NCBI RefSeq assembly: GCF_023897065.1
Contig: NZ_JAMHIV010000007.1
Location: 186,001 to 250,000, forward strand
Source of the DNA: Crossiella sp. SN42
Lineage (GTDB): Bacteria > Actinomycetota > Actinomycetes > Mycobacteriales > Pseudonocardiaceae
Length of the DNA: 64,000 nucleotides
Reading direction: 5' to 3'
A model generated the notes under the pieces. The model saw only the letters and a program-made list of their open reading frames with translations. It ran no database searches and was not told where the DNA came from. Positions within the stretch are counted from its first letter, which is position 1. Every line of letters starts with the position of its first letter. Below are positions 8,478 through 16,619 of the stretch, piece by piece. The position numbers and the translations under genes were made by a program.

Positions 8478-8606
8478 GCCGTTCGGCCGATCTCGGCGGG
8501 GTTGTCGTTTGCCGTTTCGCGGCTTAATTTCGATCAACACTGAAATAATCACGCTGGCAAAATTCACAAGCACAACAACGGTCGACCTGCCGACAAGCAG
8601 CGTCGG
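8478..8606. other. Intergenic, locally AT-rich stretch between convergent genes
   Basis: 129 bp between the hydrolase stop and the HxlR-gene stop. About 8520-8575 is markedly AT-richer than the surroundings (runs such as TTAATTTCGATC and CAAAATTCAC). No hairpin terminator, tRNA or small ORF with a ribosome site was recognised. Confidence 0.4.
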
Positions 8607-9278
8607 CTAGCGGGAATCGGCCGCGGGCAGAGCGGTAGCCCGCCCAGCGGGAAAAGCTCCACGAAGCACTTCCACATCACCCTGGAGGCGTCCCGCCGAG
8701 ACCGCCTGGTCGACCGTGAGCGCACCGGCCGCGAGCCCGACGACAACCTCCGGCTCGGCCGCCAGGACCGTCTCCGGCCGGCGGTCGGGCTTGGTCACCG
8801 CGCGCGGACCGTTCTCATCGATGTGCAGGACAACGAGGAAGCCGTCGACCTCGAAGCCCAGCTCGAGCGCGGGAGTCGCGGTCACGCCTGGCAGCAGCGC
8901 GGGCAGCGCGACCACCAGCCAGCGCGGCTGGAACGAGTCGCCGTCACGTCCGGTCGTCATCAGCGGCGCGCCCCACCTGCCCAGCGCCTCCATCGGCTCG
9001 CGAAGCCCCGCGCCCCACGGGGTCAGGGCGTAGAGGACTCCCGCATCGCCGAGCCGCCGCTCGACGATCCCGTTCCCCTCCAGGCTCCGCAGCCGCTCCG
9101 CCAGGAGGTTGGTCGCGATCCCCGCGAGGGAGGTCTTCAGCTCGTTGTAGCGCTGTGGGCCGGGCAGCAGCTCGCGCACGATCAGCAGGTTCCAGCGGTC
9201 GCCCACCACGTCCAAGGCGCGGGCGACTCCGCAGTACTGACCGTAGGAGCGACCAGCAGAGCGCTTGACTTTTTCCAT
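8607..9278 (-). CDS. HxlR-family winged-helix regulator with C-terminal extension
   Basis: 223 aa from ATG 9278; an in-frame start 12 codons upstream is possible, but MEKVKRSAGRSYGQYCGVARALDVVGDRWNLLIVREL is the usual HxlR beginning. The winged helix-turn-helix (residues about 10-100) includes the Cys of GQYCG and the wing RLGDAGVLYALTPWG. The C-terminal half (about 110-223) resembles the small SCP2-like module often attached to actinobacterial HxlR proteins. It lies divergent from the DUF1761 gene across 51 bp and is the likely regulator of that gene. Confidence 0.88.
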   Translation of the reverse strand: MEKVKRSAGRSYGQYCGVARALDVVGDRWNLLIVRELLPGPQRYNELKTSLAGIATNLLAERLRSLEGNGIVERRLGDAGVLYALTPWGAGLREPMEALGRWGAPLMTTGRDGDSFQPRWLVVALPALLPGVTATPALELGFEVDGFLVVLHIDENGPRAVTKPDRRPETVLAAEPEVVVGLAAGALTVDQAVSAGRLQGDVEVLRGAFPAGRATALPAADSR

Positions 9279-9329
9279 TGCGGTTGATTTTATCACGCTC
9301 CGGCGTCCGGACAACCAGGGAGTTGCGCC

Positions 9330-9737
9330 ATGGAGATCAACTGGCTGGCCACCGTGCTCGCGATCGTGGTCGGCATGGCCGTGGCGGGCCTGTGGTACAG
9401 CAAGATCGGCTTTGTGTTCGTGTGGTGGAAGCTGACCGGCCTGACCCCGGAACGGTCCAAGAAGGCCAGCAGGCGGAACATGGTCCAGCTCCTCATCGCG
9501 AACAGCGTGACCGCGGTCGGACTGGCGGCCGGCATCGAGATCGCATCGGCGGCCACCGGCGACAAGTCAGTGGGCCTGGCGCTGCTGGTCGGCCTGGTGG
9601 CCTGGTTGACGTTCTCGGCGACCACACTGCTCCAGCACAACGCCTTCGAGCTGAAGCCGCCGAAGCTGACCCTCATCAACTGCGGCTACCAGCTGGTGCT
9701 CTTCCTCGCCATGTCGCTGGTGATCGGCCTGTTCTAG
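9330..9737 (+). CDS. DUF1761 membrane protein
   Basis: 135 aa with four predicted membrane helices (about 5-25, 52-72, 80-100, 112-132) and the DUF1761 features: an N-terminal INWLA helix, GLWYSKIGFVFVWWKL, and LLQHNAFELKPPKLTLINCGYQLV. The function of the family is unknown. AGGGAG at 9317-9322 precedes the ATG. The divergent HxlR-type regulator is its probable controller. Confidence 0.85.
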   Translation: MEINWLATVLAIVVGMAVAGLWYSKIGFVFVWWKLTGLTPERSKKASRRNMVQLLIANSVTAVGLAAGIEIASAATGDKSVGLALLVGLVAWLTFSATTLLQHNAFELKPPKLTLINCGYQLVLFLAMSLVIGLF

Positions 9738-9771
9738 CCCGCCGCGGGCCGGTTTGATGAATGCACTAGAT

Positions 9772-9789
9772 TTAGGTTGTGCAACCTAA
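9772..9789. promoter_or_regulatory. Perfect palindrome over the tetR start codon (candidate autoregulatory operator)
   Basis: TTAGGTTG-TG-CAACCTAA is a perfect 8-2-8 inverted repeat. The GTG start codon of the downstream TetR gene (9779-9781) lies inside it. A -10-like TAGATT (9767-9772) touches the left arm; no -35 stands out. Binding here would block initiation directly, and the mRNA would be nearly leaderless. Confidence 0.65.
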
Positions 9790-10405
9790 TCCTGGGTCGA
9801 GCGAACTGACGTTCACCGAGGCCGCCCGCCGCAAGCAGATCGTGCTCGCCGCGATCGAGACCATCGCCGAACTCGGCTACGCCAAGGCATCCTTCGCGCA
9901 GATCGCCCGGCGGGCCGGGCTGAGCAGCCCCGGACTGATCTCCTACCACTTCGACGGCAAGGACGACCTGATCGGCCAGGTGGTCGCCGAGGTCTACGCC
10001 ACCGGCGGCGCGGTGGTGCGCCCGGAAAGCGCGGAGGCCACCTCCGCCTGGCACGCCCTGCGCGGGTACCTGGAGGGCAGCATCAGGTTCTACGACACCC
10101 ACCGCACGCACATGCGGGCACTGGTGCAGATCCTCCAGGGTCATCCCGAGGCGCTGAGCCGGTGGGTCGCGGCGAACAACGCCGCCGAGCTCGCCGGCCT
10201 GGCCGAGGTGCTGGAACGCGGACAGCGCACGGGCGAGTTCCGCGAGTTCGACCCCGGCACCGTCGCGGTGATCATCCGGCAGCTGCTCTCCGGCGCGTTG
10301 CAGCACCTGCTCACCCAGCCGGACCTGGACCTGCCCGGCTACACCCGCGAACTGCTCGCCCTGTGCGAGCACGCCCTCAACCACCACGGCAAGGAGCAGC
10401 GATGA
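9779..10405 (+). CDS. TetR-family transcriptional regulator
   Basis: 208 aa. The N-terminal TetR HTH (about residues 15-65) is clear: RKQIVLAAIETIAELGYAKASFAQIARRAGLSSPGLISYHFDGKDDLI. The C-terminal ligand and dimer domain (about 80-205) is a TetR_C type. The GTG start sits inside a perfect 18-bp palindrome, which supports autoregulation. The gene overlaps the next one by 4 bp (ATGA), so both are translated together. Confidence 0.9.
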   Translation: MQPNPGSSELTFTEAARRKQIVLAAIETIAELGYAKASFAQIARRAGLSSPGLISYHFDGKDDLIGQVVAEVYATGGAVVRPESAEATSAWHALRGYLEGSIRFYDTHRTHMRALVQILQGHPEALSRWVAANNAAELAGLAEVLERGQRTGEFREFDPGTVAVIIRQLLSGALQHLLTQPDLDLPGYTRELLALCEHALNHHGKEQR

Positions 10406-10611
10406 CGAACGGTTTCACCCCGCGCGAAGACGCCGAGGACCTGGCCAAGGTGCTGCGCGAGGCCCGCGAGACCCAGGGGGTCACCGCCGCGGAACTGGCC
10501 CGGCGCACCGGGATGCGCACCACGGACGTGCTGGAGTTCGAGGCGGCGAGGGTGATTCCGGCCGGGGAACCGTTCGCGGTCTACATGCGAGCGCTGGGGT
10601 TCGAGGCCTGA
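10402..10611 (+). CDS. Small XRE-type helix-turn-helix protein
   Basis: 69 aa, starting at the ATG of an ATGA overlap with tetR, with AAGGAG at 10391-10396. Almost the whole protein is one Cro/C1-type HTH (LAKVLREARETQGVTAAELARRTGMRTTDVLEFEA) and there is no effector domain. Coupling to the TetR gene suggests a two-regulator unit; the target is not evident. Confidence 0.75.
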   Translation: MTNGFTPREDAEDLAKVLREARETQGVTAAELARRTGMRTTDVLEFEAARVIPAGEPFAVYMRALGFEA

Positions 10612-10685
10612 GCCGCGGCCGGGCTGGCAAAAAGCGTTGCGGGGCAAGGAAATCTCACCCTATCGAGCGACGCTGCGGATTTACC

Positions 10686-10700
10686 TTGCCAGCCTGGCAA
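10686..10700. promoter_or_regulatory. TTGCCA-N3-TGGCAA inverted repeat upstream of a hypothetical gene
   Basis: A perfect 6-3-6 palindrome lies 8 bp before the proposed ATG at 10709. Another TGGCAA half-site is at 10625-10630 in the same intergenic region. It could bind the XRE or TetR product just upstream; this is inference. Confidence 0.4.
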
Positions 10701-10708
10701 AGCCAACC

Positions 10709-11020
10709 ATGAAGGGCGTGACCACCGACCAGCTCCTCTACTGCATGCACTCCTGGACCTGGAGCACCCAGCGCATCCCGCTGGTCCCGCCCACCGGCCC
10801 GGCCTGGCGCGTGCAAGCCACCCCGCGTCCCTACGGCGTCACCGTCATCCTCACCGTCTTCCACCCCGGCGAGCCCTGGCAGGACTCCCGGCACATCCTC
10901 ACCGCCGAGATGCTGCGGGCCAAGGACTCCGCCGCGGTCAACCGGATGCTCAACAAGATCGTGGCCGGGCTGTTCCGGCGGGCCGGGGTCGAGGTGCCGC
11001 TGCGTTACGAGCCGGCGTGA
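10709..11020 (+). CDS. Hypothetical protein
   Basis: 103 aa from ATG 10709 (an in-frame upstream GTG/ATG-type start is less likely because it would run through the palindrome). The sequence is a compact alpha/beta pattern: MHSWTWSTQRIPLVPP, then a beta-rich WRVQATPRPYGVTVILTVFHPGEPW, and a helical basic end (LNKIVAGLFRRAGVEVPLRYEPA). No membrane segment, signal peptide or known motif was recognised. Its 3' end overlaps the convergent recD2 by 16 bp. Confidence 0.55.
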   Translation: MKGVTTDQLLYCMHSWTWSTQRIPLVPPTGPAWRVQATPRPYGVTVILTVFHPGEPWQDSRHILTAEMLRAKDSAAVNRMLNKIVAGLFRRAGVEVPLRYEPA

Positions 11021-13230
11021 TCGCGCAGTCGCCAGGCCAGCGCGGTGTGGCGGCGGCCCGCGCCCACCGTGCGCACCGCCTGACCGATCGCCCGCCGCGA
11101 CCCGACCAGCACCACGATCCGCTTCGCCCGGGTCACCGCGGTGTAGAGCAGGTTGCGTTGCAGCATCATCCAGGAGCTGGTGGTCAGGGGGATGACGACC
11201 ACCGGGTACTCGCTGCCCTGGCTGCGGTGGATGGTGACCGCGTAGGCGTGGGTCAGCTCGTCCAGCTCGCTGAACTCGTAGTCGACGTCCTCGTCCTCAT
11301 CGGTGCGCACGGTGAGCTTCTGCTCGTCGTTGTCCAGCGCGACCACCACGCCCAGGGTGCCGTTGAAGACGCCGTTGGCGCCCTTGTCGTAGTTGTTGCG
11401 GATCTGGGTGACCTTGTCCCCCACCCGGAACACCCGGCCGCCGAAGCGGCGCTCCGGCACGTCGGGGCGGCTGGGCGTCAGCGCCTCCTGCAGCACCAGG
11501 TTCAGCGCGCCCGCGCCTGCCGGGCCGCGGTGCATGGGGGCCAGCACCTGCACGTCGCGGCGGGGGTTCACGCCGAACTTCTTCGGCAGCCGGCGGGCCA
11601 CCACGTCCACGGTCAGCTCCGCGGCGGCCTCGGCCTCCTCCACCGGGAACAGGAAGAAGTCGTCCAGGCCGTCGGTCACCGGCGGCTCGCCCGCGTTGAC
11701 CCGGTGCGCGTTGGTGACCACGCCGGACTGCTGCGCCTGCCGGAACACCTGGGTCAGCCGCACGTGCGGGATCGGGCTGCCCTCGGCCAGCAGGTCGCGC
11801 AGCACCTCGCCCGCGCCCACCGACGGGAGCTGGTCCACATCTCCCACCAGCAGCAGGTGCGCGCCGGGGCCGACCGCCTTGACCAACTTGTTGGCCAGCA
11901 ACAGGTCCAGCATGGACGCCTCGTCCACCACCACCAGGTCCGCGGGCAGTGGGCGGTCCCGGTCGTAGGCGGCGTCCCCGCCGGGTCTGAGCTCCAGCAG
12001 GCGGTGCACGGTGGCCGCCGGGTGGCCGGTCAGCTCGGTGAGGCGTTTGGCGGCGCGGCCGGTGGGCGCGGCCAGCAGCACCCTGGCGTTCTTCGCCCTG
12101 GCCAGGGTCACGATCGAGCGGACGGTGAAGCTCTTGCCGCAGCCCGGTCCGCCGGTGAGCACCGCGACCTTCTTGGTCAGCGCGAGCTTGACCGCCTCCT
12201 CCTGCGCGGGCGCCAGCTCGGTCTTGTTCTGCCGGTGCAACCAGGCCAGCGCCTTGGCCCAGTCCACCGAGGCGAAGTCCGGCATCCAGTCCGCCCCCGC
12301 GCGCAGCAGCCGCAGCAGCGAGGCGGCCAGGCTGACCTCGGCGCGGTGGAAGGGCACCAGGTAGATCGCGCCCACCGGGGCGTCCGCGTCCTCGCCGGGC
12401 ACCTGCTCCCGGACCACGCCCTCCTCCTCGACCAGCTCGGCCAGGCAGTCGATCACCAGGCCGGTGTCCACCTGGAGGATCTTGATCGCCTCGCTGATCA
12501 GCTCCTGCTCCGGCAGGAAGCAGTTGCCGTTGCCGGTCGCCTCGGACAGGGTGAACTGCAACCCGGCCTTGACCCGCTGCGGGCTGTCGTGCGGGATGCC
12601 CACCGACTTGGCGATGGTGTCGGCGGTGCGGAACCCGATGCCCCACACGTCGTTGGCCAGCCGGTAGGGCTCCTGGCGGACCACCTCGATGGACTTCTCC
12701 GCGTACTGCTTGTAGATCCGCACCGCCAGCGAGGTGGACACCCCGACCCCTTGCAGGAAGACCATCACCTCCTTGATCGCCTTCTGCTCCTCCCAGGCGG
12801 CCGCGATCAGCTTGGTGCGCTTGGGGCCCAGCTTGGGCACCTCGATCAGCCGCTCGGGGTGCTGCTCGATGACGTCCAGGGAGTCCACGCCGAAGTGCTC
12901 GACGATCCGGTCGGCCAGCACCGGCCCGATGCCTTTGATCAGCCCGGAACCCAGGTAGCGCCGGATGCCCTGCACGGTGGCGGGCAGCACCGTCGTGTAG
13001 TCCTCCACGTGGAACTGCTTGCCGTACTGCGGATGCGAACCCCACCGGCCGCGCAGCCGCAGCGACTCCCCCGGTTGCGCGCCCAGCAGCGCGCCGACCA
13101 CGGTCACCAGGTCGCCGCCGCGCCCGGTGTCCACCCTGGCCACGGTGTAGCCGGTCTCCTCGTTGGCGAAGGTGATCCGCTCCAGCACCGCCTCCAGCAC
13201 CGCCTGCCGGACCGGCTCGCCCGCGTTCAT
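11005..13230 (-). CDS. recD2: RecD2-type ATP-dependent DNA helicase
   Basis: 741 aa, full length for RecD2. The order is an N-terminal OB-like domain (about 10-85), tandem helix-hairpin-helix motifs (about 95-215), then a superfamily 1B helicase: Walker A GGPGCGKSFT (about 360), motif II VVDEASM, motif III LLVGDVDQLPSVG, motif IV QVFRQA, motif V and VI TIHRSQGSEYP and YTAVTRAK. RecD2 is a 5'-3' helicase linked to DNA repair in organisms without RecBCD. The gene stands alone; its upstream neighbour (SARP regulator) is divergent. Confidence 0.93.
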   Translation of the reverse strand: MNAGEPVRQAVLEAVLERITFANEETGYTVARVDTGRGGDLVTVVGALLGAQPGESLRLRGRWGSHPQYGKQFHVEDYTTVLPATVQGIRRYLGSGLIKGIGPVLADRIVEHFGVDSLDVIEQHPERLIEVPKLGPKRTKLIAAAWEEQKAIKEVMVFLQGVGVSTSLAVRIYKQYAEKSIEVVRQEPYRLANDVWGIGFRTADTIAKSVGIPHDSPQRVKAGLQFTLSEATGNGNCFLPEQELISEAIKILQVDTGLVIDCLAELVEEEGVVREQVPGEDADAPVGAIYLVPFHRAEVSLAASLLRLLRAGADWMPDFASVDWAKALAWLHRQNKTELAPAQEEAVKLALTKKVAVLTGGPGCGKSFTVRSIVTLARAKNARVLLAAPTGRAAKRLTELTGHPAATVHRLLELRPGGDAAYDRDRPLPADLVVVDEASMLDLLLANKLVKAVGPGAHLLLVGDVDQLPSVGAGEVLRDLLAEGSPIPHVRLTQVFRQAQQSGVVTNAHRVNAGEPPVTDGLDDFFLFPVEEAEAAAELTVDVVARRLPKKFGVNPRRDVQVLAPMHRGPAGAGALNLVLQEALTPSRPDVPERRFGGRVFRVGDKVTQIRNNYDKGANGVFNGTLGVVVALDNDEQKLTVRTDEDEDVDYEFSELDELTHAYAVTIHRSQGSEYPVVVIPLTTSSWMMLQRNLLYTAVTRAKRIVVLVGSRRAIGQAVRTVGAGRRHTALAWRLRDHAGS

Positions 13231-13333
13231 CCCCGCTGCTCCTCCCCCGCGCCACCGTCAGGAGAACACCTACCACAACGCCCGGCACAGACCCGGTGTG
13301 CCAGGCCAGCTCCGGCCCAGGCAGCATTGCGGG

Positions 13334-16300
13334 GTGGCTGGCACACCGTGGGTTTCGGCGCTGCGCACCGCCCGGCTGCGCAGTGGACTCACCCAGGAGG
13401 AGCTGGCCGCGCGGGCCGGGCTGAGCGTGCGCACGGTGCGCGGAGTCGAGCAGGGCGAGGTGAAGGTCCCGCGCGGGGACACCCTGCGGCGGCTGGCCGC
13501 GGTGGTCGGCCTGCCCGATCCGGAGCTGCCCGAGCCGGGCGAGCTGCGCGTCGGCGTGCTCGGACCGCTGCTGCTCTCCCGCGGCTCGACCGTGCTGGAC
13601 TCCTCGGCGGCCATGCCCCGGCTGCTGCTCGGCCTGCTCGCGCTGCGGGCGGGGCAGCTGGTCAGCCACGGCGAGATCACCCACGCGCTGTGGGGCGACC
13701 GGCCGCCGGAGTCCCGGCAGAGCCTGGTGCACACCTACCTCAGCAGGCTGCGCAAGCAGCTGCCCGACGGCGACCGCGACCGCCTGGTCACCCTGCACGG
13801 CGGCTACCTGTTCAACCCGGGCCCCGGCCAGCTCGACCTGGCCGAGTTCGCCGATGGCCTGGACCGCGCGGAGAGCCTGGCCGGCACCGACCCGGTGGCC
13901 GCACTGGCCGAGTACGAGCAGGCGCTGAACCGGTGGCGCGGCCCGGTGCTGGCCGACCTGCCGGGCAGGCTGCGCGAGCACCCGGTGGCGGTCGCGGTGG
14001 GCAGGCGCCGGATCGAGGCCGCGCTGGCCTACGGCGCGCTGGCCGTGCGGCTGGGCCGGGCCGAGCAGGCGGTGCGCGTGCTGCGCCCGCTGGCCGCCGA
14101 GCACCCGCTGCACGAGGACCTGCACGCGGTGCTGCTGCTCGCGCTGGCCGGTTCGGGCCGTCAGGCCGCCGCGCTGGAGGTCTTCACCGGCATCCGCGAC
14201 CGCCTGGACACCGACCTCGGGGTCCGGCCCAGCGCCGCGCTGCGCGAGGCGCACCTGCGGGTGCTGCGCGGCGAGGTGCCCGCCGCGCACAGCACCTTCA
14301 CCACGGTGGTCCCGGCGGCCGTGCCCCGCCCGGCGCAGTTACCTCCCGCGATCGGCGGGTTCACCGGCCGCACCGCCGCGCTGGCCGAGCTCGACGAGCT
14401 GCAACCGGGCAGCGAACCGGTGCTGCTGACCGGCACCGCGGGGGTCGGCAAGACCGCGCTGGCCGTGCACTGGGCGCACCGGGTGCGCGCGGAGTTCCCG
14501 GACGGCCAGCTCTACCTCAACCTGCTCGGCCACACCCCCGGCCAGCCGCTGACCCCGCTGGCCGCGCTGGACCGGTTGCTGCGCGGACTCGGCGTGCCTG
14601 CCGAACGGGTGCCCGCCGAGCTGTCGGCCGCGGCGAACCTGTACCGCTCGTTGGTGGCCGAACGACAGCTGCTGGTGTTGCTGGACAACGTCTTCGACGA
14701 CGAGCAGCTCCGCCCGCTGCTGGCCGTCGGCCCCGGCGCGCAGGTCCTGGTCACCAGCCGCAACCGGCTGGCCGGGGTGCGCGCGATCGTGCTGGACGTG
14801 CTCGACGACGAGGAAGCGGGACAGCTGCTGGCGGCCACCGTCGGCGCCGAGCGGCTGGCCGCCGAACCGGACGCGGCCGCGGAGCTGATCAACGCCTGCG
14901 CCCGGCTGCCGCTGGCGCTGCGGATCACTGCGGCGAACCTGGCCGCGCACCCGTCCTGGCCGCTGTCCGGGATGGTCGGCGAGCTGCTCGACGGCGACCG
15001 GCTCAGCGCGCTGGAGATCGGCGAGCACGAGCTCAGCGGGGTCCGGGCCACCTTCGACTGCTCCTACCTGGCCCAGGAACCACCGGCCCGCGCGGTGTTC
15101 CGGCTGCTCGGCCTGGCCCCCATCGCCGAGTTCAGCGCCGAGGCGGTCGCCGCGCTGGCCGGCTGTGCACTGGCCGAGGCCGAGGACGCGCTGGCGCGGC
15201 TGAGCACCGCGCACCTCATCCGCCCGGCCGCGAACGACCGGATCACCCTGCACGACCTGCTCCGCGAGTACGCCGCCGAACGCGCCGCCCTGGAGCTCGC
15301 CCCGGCTGAGCGCACGGCGGCGGTGCTGCGGCTCTACGGCTGGTACACCCAGACCGTGGAGACCGCCTCGTGGGCGCTCTACGGCCACTGGCGGCAGGTG
15401 CCGCTGGCCCCGACCCCGCCGGTGCCGCCGGAGGTGAGTTTCGACGGTTACCGGGTGGCCACCGACTGGCTGGACGCCGAGATCGGCAACATCACCGCGC
15501 TGATCGCGCACGCCGCCGAGCACGGCCCGCGCCCGGCGACCTGGCGGCTGATGGGCGTGGTGCGCAACTACTTCCTGCTCCGCCCCAGCCCGGCCTGCCT
15601 GCCGGCCGCGCAGGCCACCCTGGCCGCGGCGCAGGCCGAGGGCGACCCGGCGGGGCAGGTGGTGGCGCTGATCAGCCTGGCGGACGCGGAACGGTACCGG
15701 GAACGCCGCGAGCAGGCCGTCGAGCTGTACCAGCGAGCGCTGGAGCGCTACGCCGAGGCCGGGCTCACCGCGGGCGCGGCCGCCATCCACACCGACATCG
15801 GCTCCTACCGGCTGCGCGAGCAGAGCCTGGCCGCGATCAAGGCCAACGAGCTGCGCGTCCTGGCGCTGCACCAGGCCGAGCGGCACGACCCGATCTCGCA
15901 CCTCACCACGCTCAACGCGCTGTTCTACGTCTGCCACCGCCTCGGCGAGCACGAGGAGGCGCTGCGTCACCGGGACGCCGCCGAAGAACTCGCCCAGCAC
16001 CCCGCGGTGCCGCCGCACAACCCGTGGGTGCTCTACCTGCTGGGCTCGCACGCCAGGGTGCTGGGCCAGAGCGGGCTGGCCGAGCGCAGGCTCCGGCACG
16101 CCCTCGCGGTGACCAGGGAAGTGCGCGCGGACTGGGCGCAGCGCTACGTGCTGGCCGAACTGGCCGAGCTGCACATGGACACCGGCAACCCGCGCGAGGC
16201 CCTGGAACTGGCCAGGGAGTCCCTTGAGCTGGCCAGGCGCTGCGCGGACACCATCGCCGAGCACCACTCGCTGATCGTGCTCGGCCAGGCGCACACCCGG

Positions 16301-16552
16301 CTCGGCCAGACCGACGAGGCCCTGCACTGCCTGCGCTGGGCACGGCAGCACTACCGCGGGGACCGCAACCACTACGGCGAGGTGGACGCGCTGCTGGCGC
16401 TGTCCCGGGCCTGGTCGGCCCGCGATCCCCGGCCGGCCCGCGCCTACGCCCGCGCCGCGGCCGGGCTGGCCCGGCGGATCCAGGACAACTTCCTGGTGGC
16501 CGAGGCCGAGTCGCTGCTGGCCACCCTGACTCCTGCCGGTGGCTGTGCGTAA
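13334..16552 (+). CDS. XRE-SARP-NB-ARC-TPR regulator (AfsR-like)
   Basis: 1072 aa from GTG 13334. Domains in order: XRE HTH (about 5-60: LRSGLTQEELAARAGLSVRTVRGVEQGE), OmpR/SARP-type winged helix (about 75-165: GVLGPLLL, HALWGDRPPESRQSLVHTYLSRLRK), bacterial transcriptional activator domain (about 170-320), NB-ARC ATPase with P-loop GTAGVGKT (about 366-373) and LLVLLDNV Walker B, a winged-helix region, then TPR repeats to the C-terminus. Such proteins act as ATP-dependent activators, often of secondary metabolism. The added N-terminal XRE domain makes a double-DNA-binding layout. The next two genes on the same strand (16620, 18557) are candidate targets or partners. Confidence 0.9.
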   Translation: MAGTPWVSALRTARLRSGLTQEELAARAGLSVRTVRGVEQGEVKVPRGDTLRRLAAVVGLPDPELPEPGELRVGVLGPLLLSRGSTVLDSSAAMPRLLLGLLALRAGQLVSHGEITHALWGDRPPESRQSLVHTYLSRLRKQLPDGDRDRLVTLHGGYLFNPGPGQLDLAEFADGLDRAESLAGTDPVAALAEYEQALNRWRGPVLADLPGRLREHPVAVAVGRRRIEAALAYGALAVRLGRAEQAVRVLRPLAAEHPLHEDLHAVLLLALAGSGRQAAALEVFTGIRDRLDTDLGVRPSAALREAHLRVLRGEVPAAHSTFTTVVPAAVPRPAQLPPAIGGFTGRTAALAELDELQPGSEPVLLTGTAGVGKTALAVHWAHRVRAEFPDGQLYLNLLGHTPGQPLTPLAALDRLLRGLGVPAERVPAELSAAANLYRSLVAERQLLVLLDNVFDDEQLRPLLAVGPGAQVLVTSRNRLAGVRAIVLDVLDDEEAGQLLAATVGAERLAAEPDAAAELINACARLPLALRITAANLAAHPSWPLSGMVGELLDGDRLSALEIGEHELSGVRATFDCSYLAQEPPARAVFRLLGLAPIAEFSAEAVAALAGCALAEAEDALARLSTAHLIRPAANDRITLHDLLREYAAERAALELAPAERTAAVLRLYGWYTQTVETASWALYGHWRQVPLAPTPPVPPEVSFDGYRVATDWLDAEIGNITALIAHAAEHGPRPATWRLMGVVRNYFLLRPSPACLPAAQATLAAAQAEGDPAGQVVALISLADAERYRERREQAVELYQRALERYAEAGLTAGAAAIHTDIGSYRLREQSLAAIKANELRVLALHQAERHDPISHLTTLNALFYVCHRLGEHEEALRHRDAAEELAQHPAVPPHNPWVLYLLGSHARVLGQSGLAERRLRHALAVTREVRADWAQRYVLAELAELHMDTGNPREALELARESLELARRCADTIAEHHSLIVLGQAHTRLGQTDEALHCLRWARQHYRGDRNHYGEVDALLALSRAWSARDPRPARAYARAAAGLARRIQDNFLVAEAESLLATLTPAGGCA

Positions 16553-16619
16553 TCGATTGACCGCATAACGTTTCAGGCACTCCGGGACCCTGCCCGAACC
16601 GCGTGGTTAACGTCGAGCC

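Noticed and set aside
8520-8575. AT-rich patch as a mobile-element junction
   Set aside because: Only about 50 bp and no repeats, att-like site or foreign gene nearby.
11017-15309. Very long open frame over recD2 and the SARP gene on the plus strand
   Set aside because: It is antisense to recD2 and out of frame with the SARP gene, with His/Gln/Arg-rich random composition; a shadow of GC-rich coding DNA.
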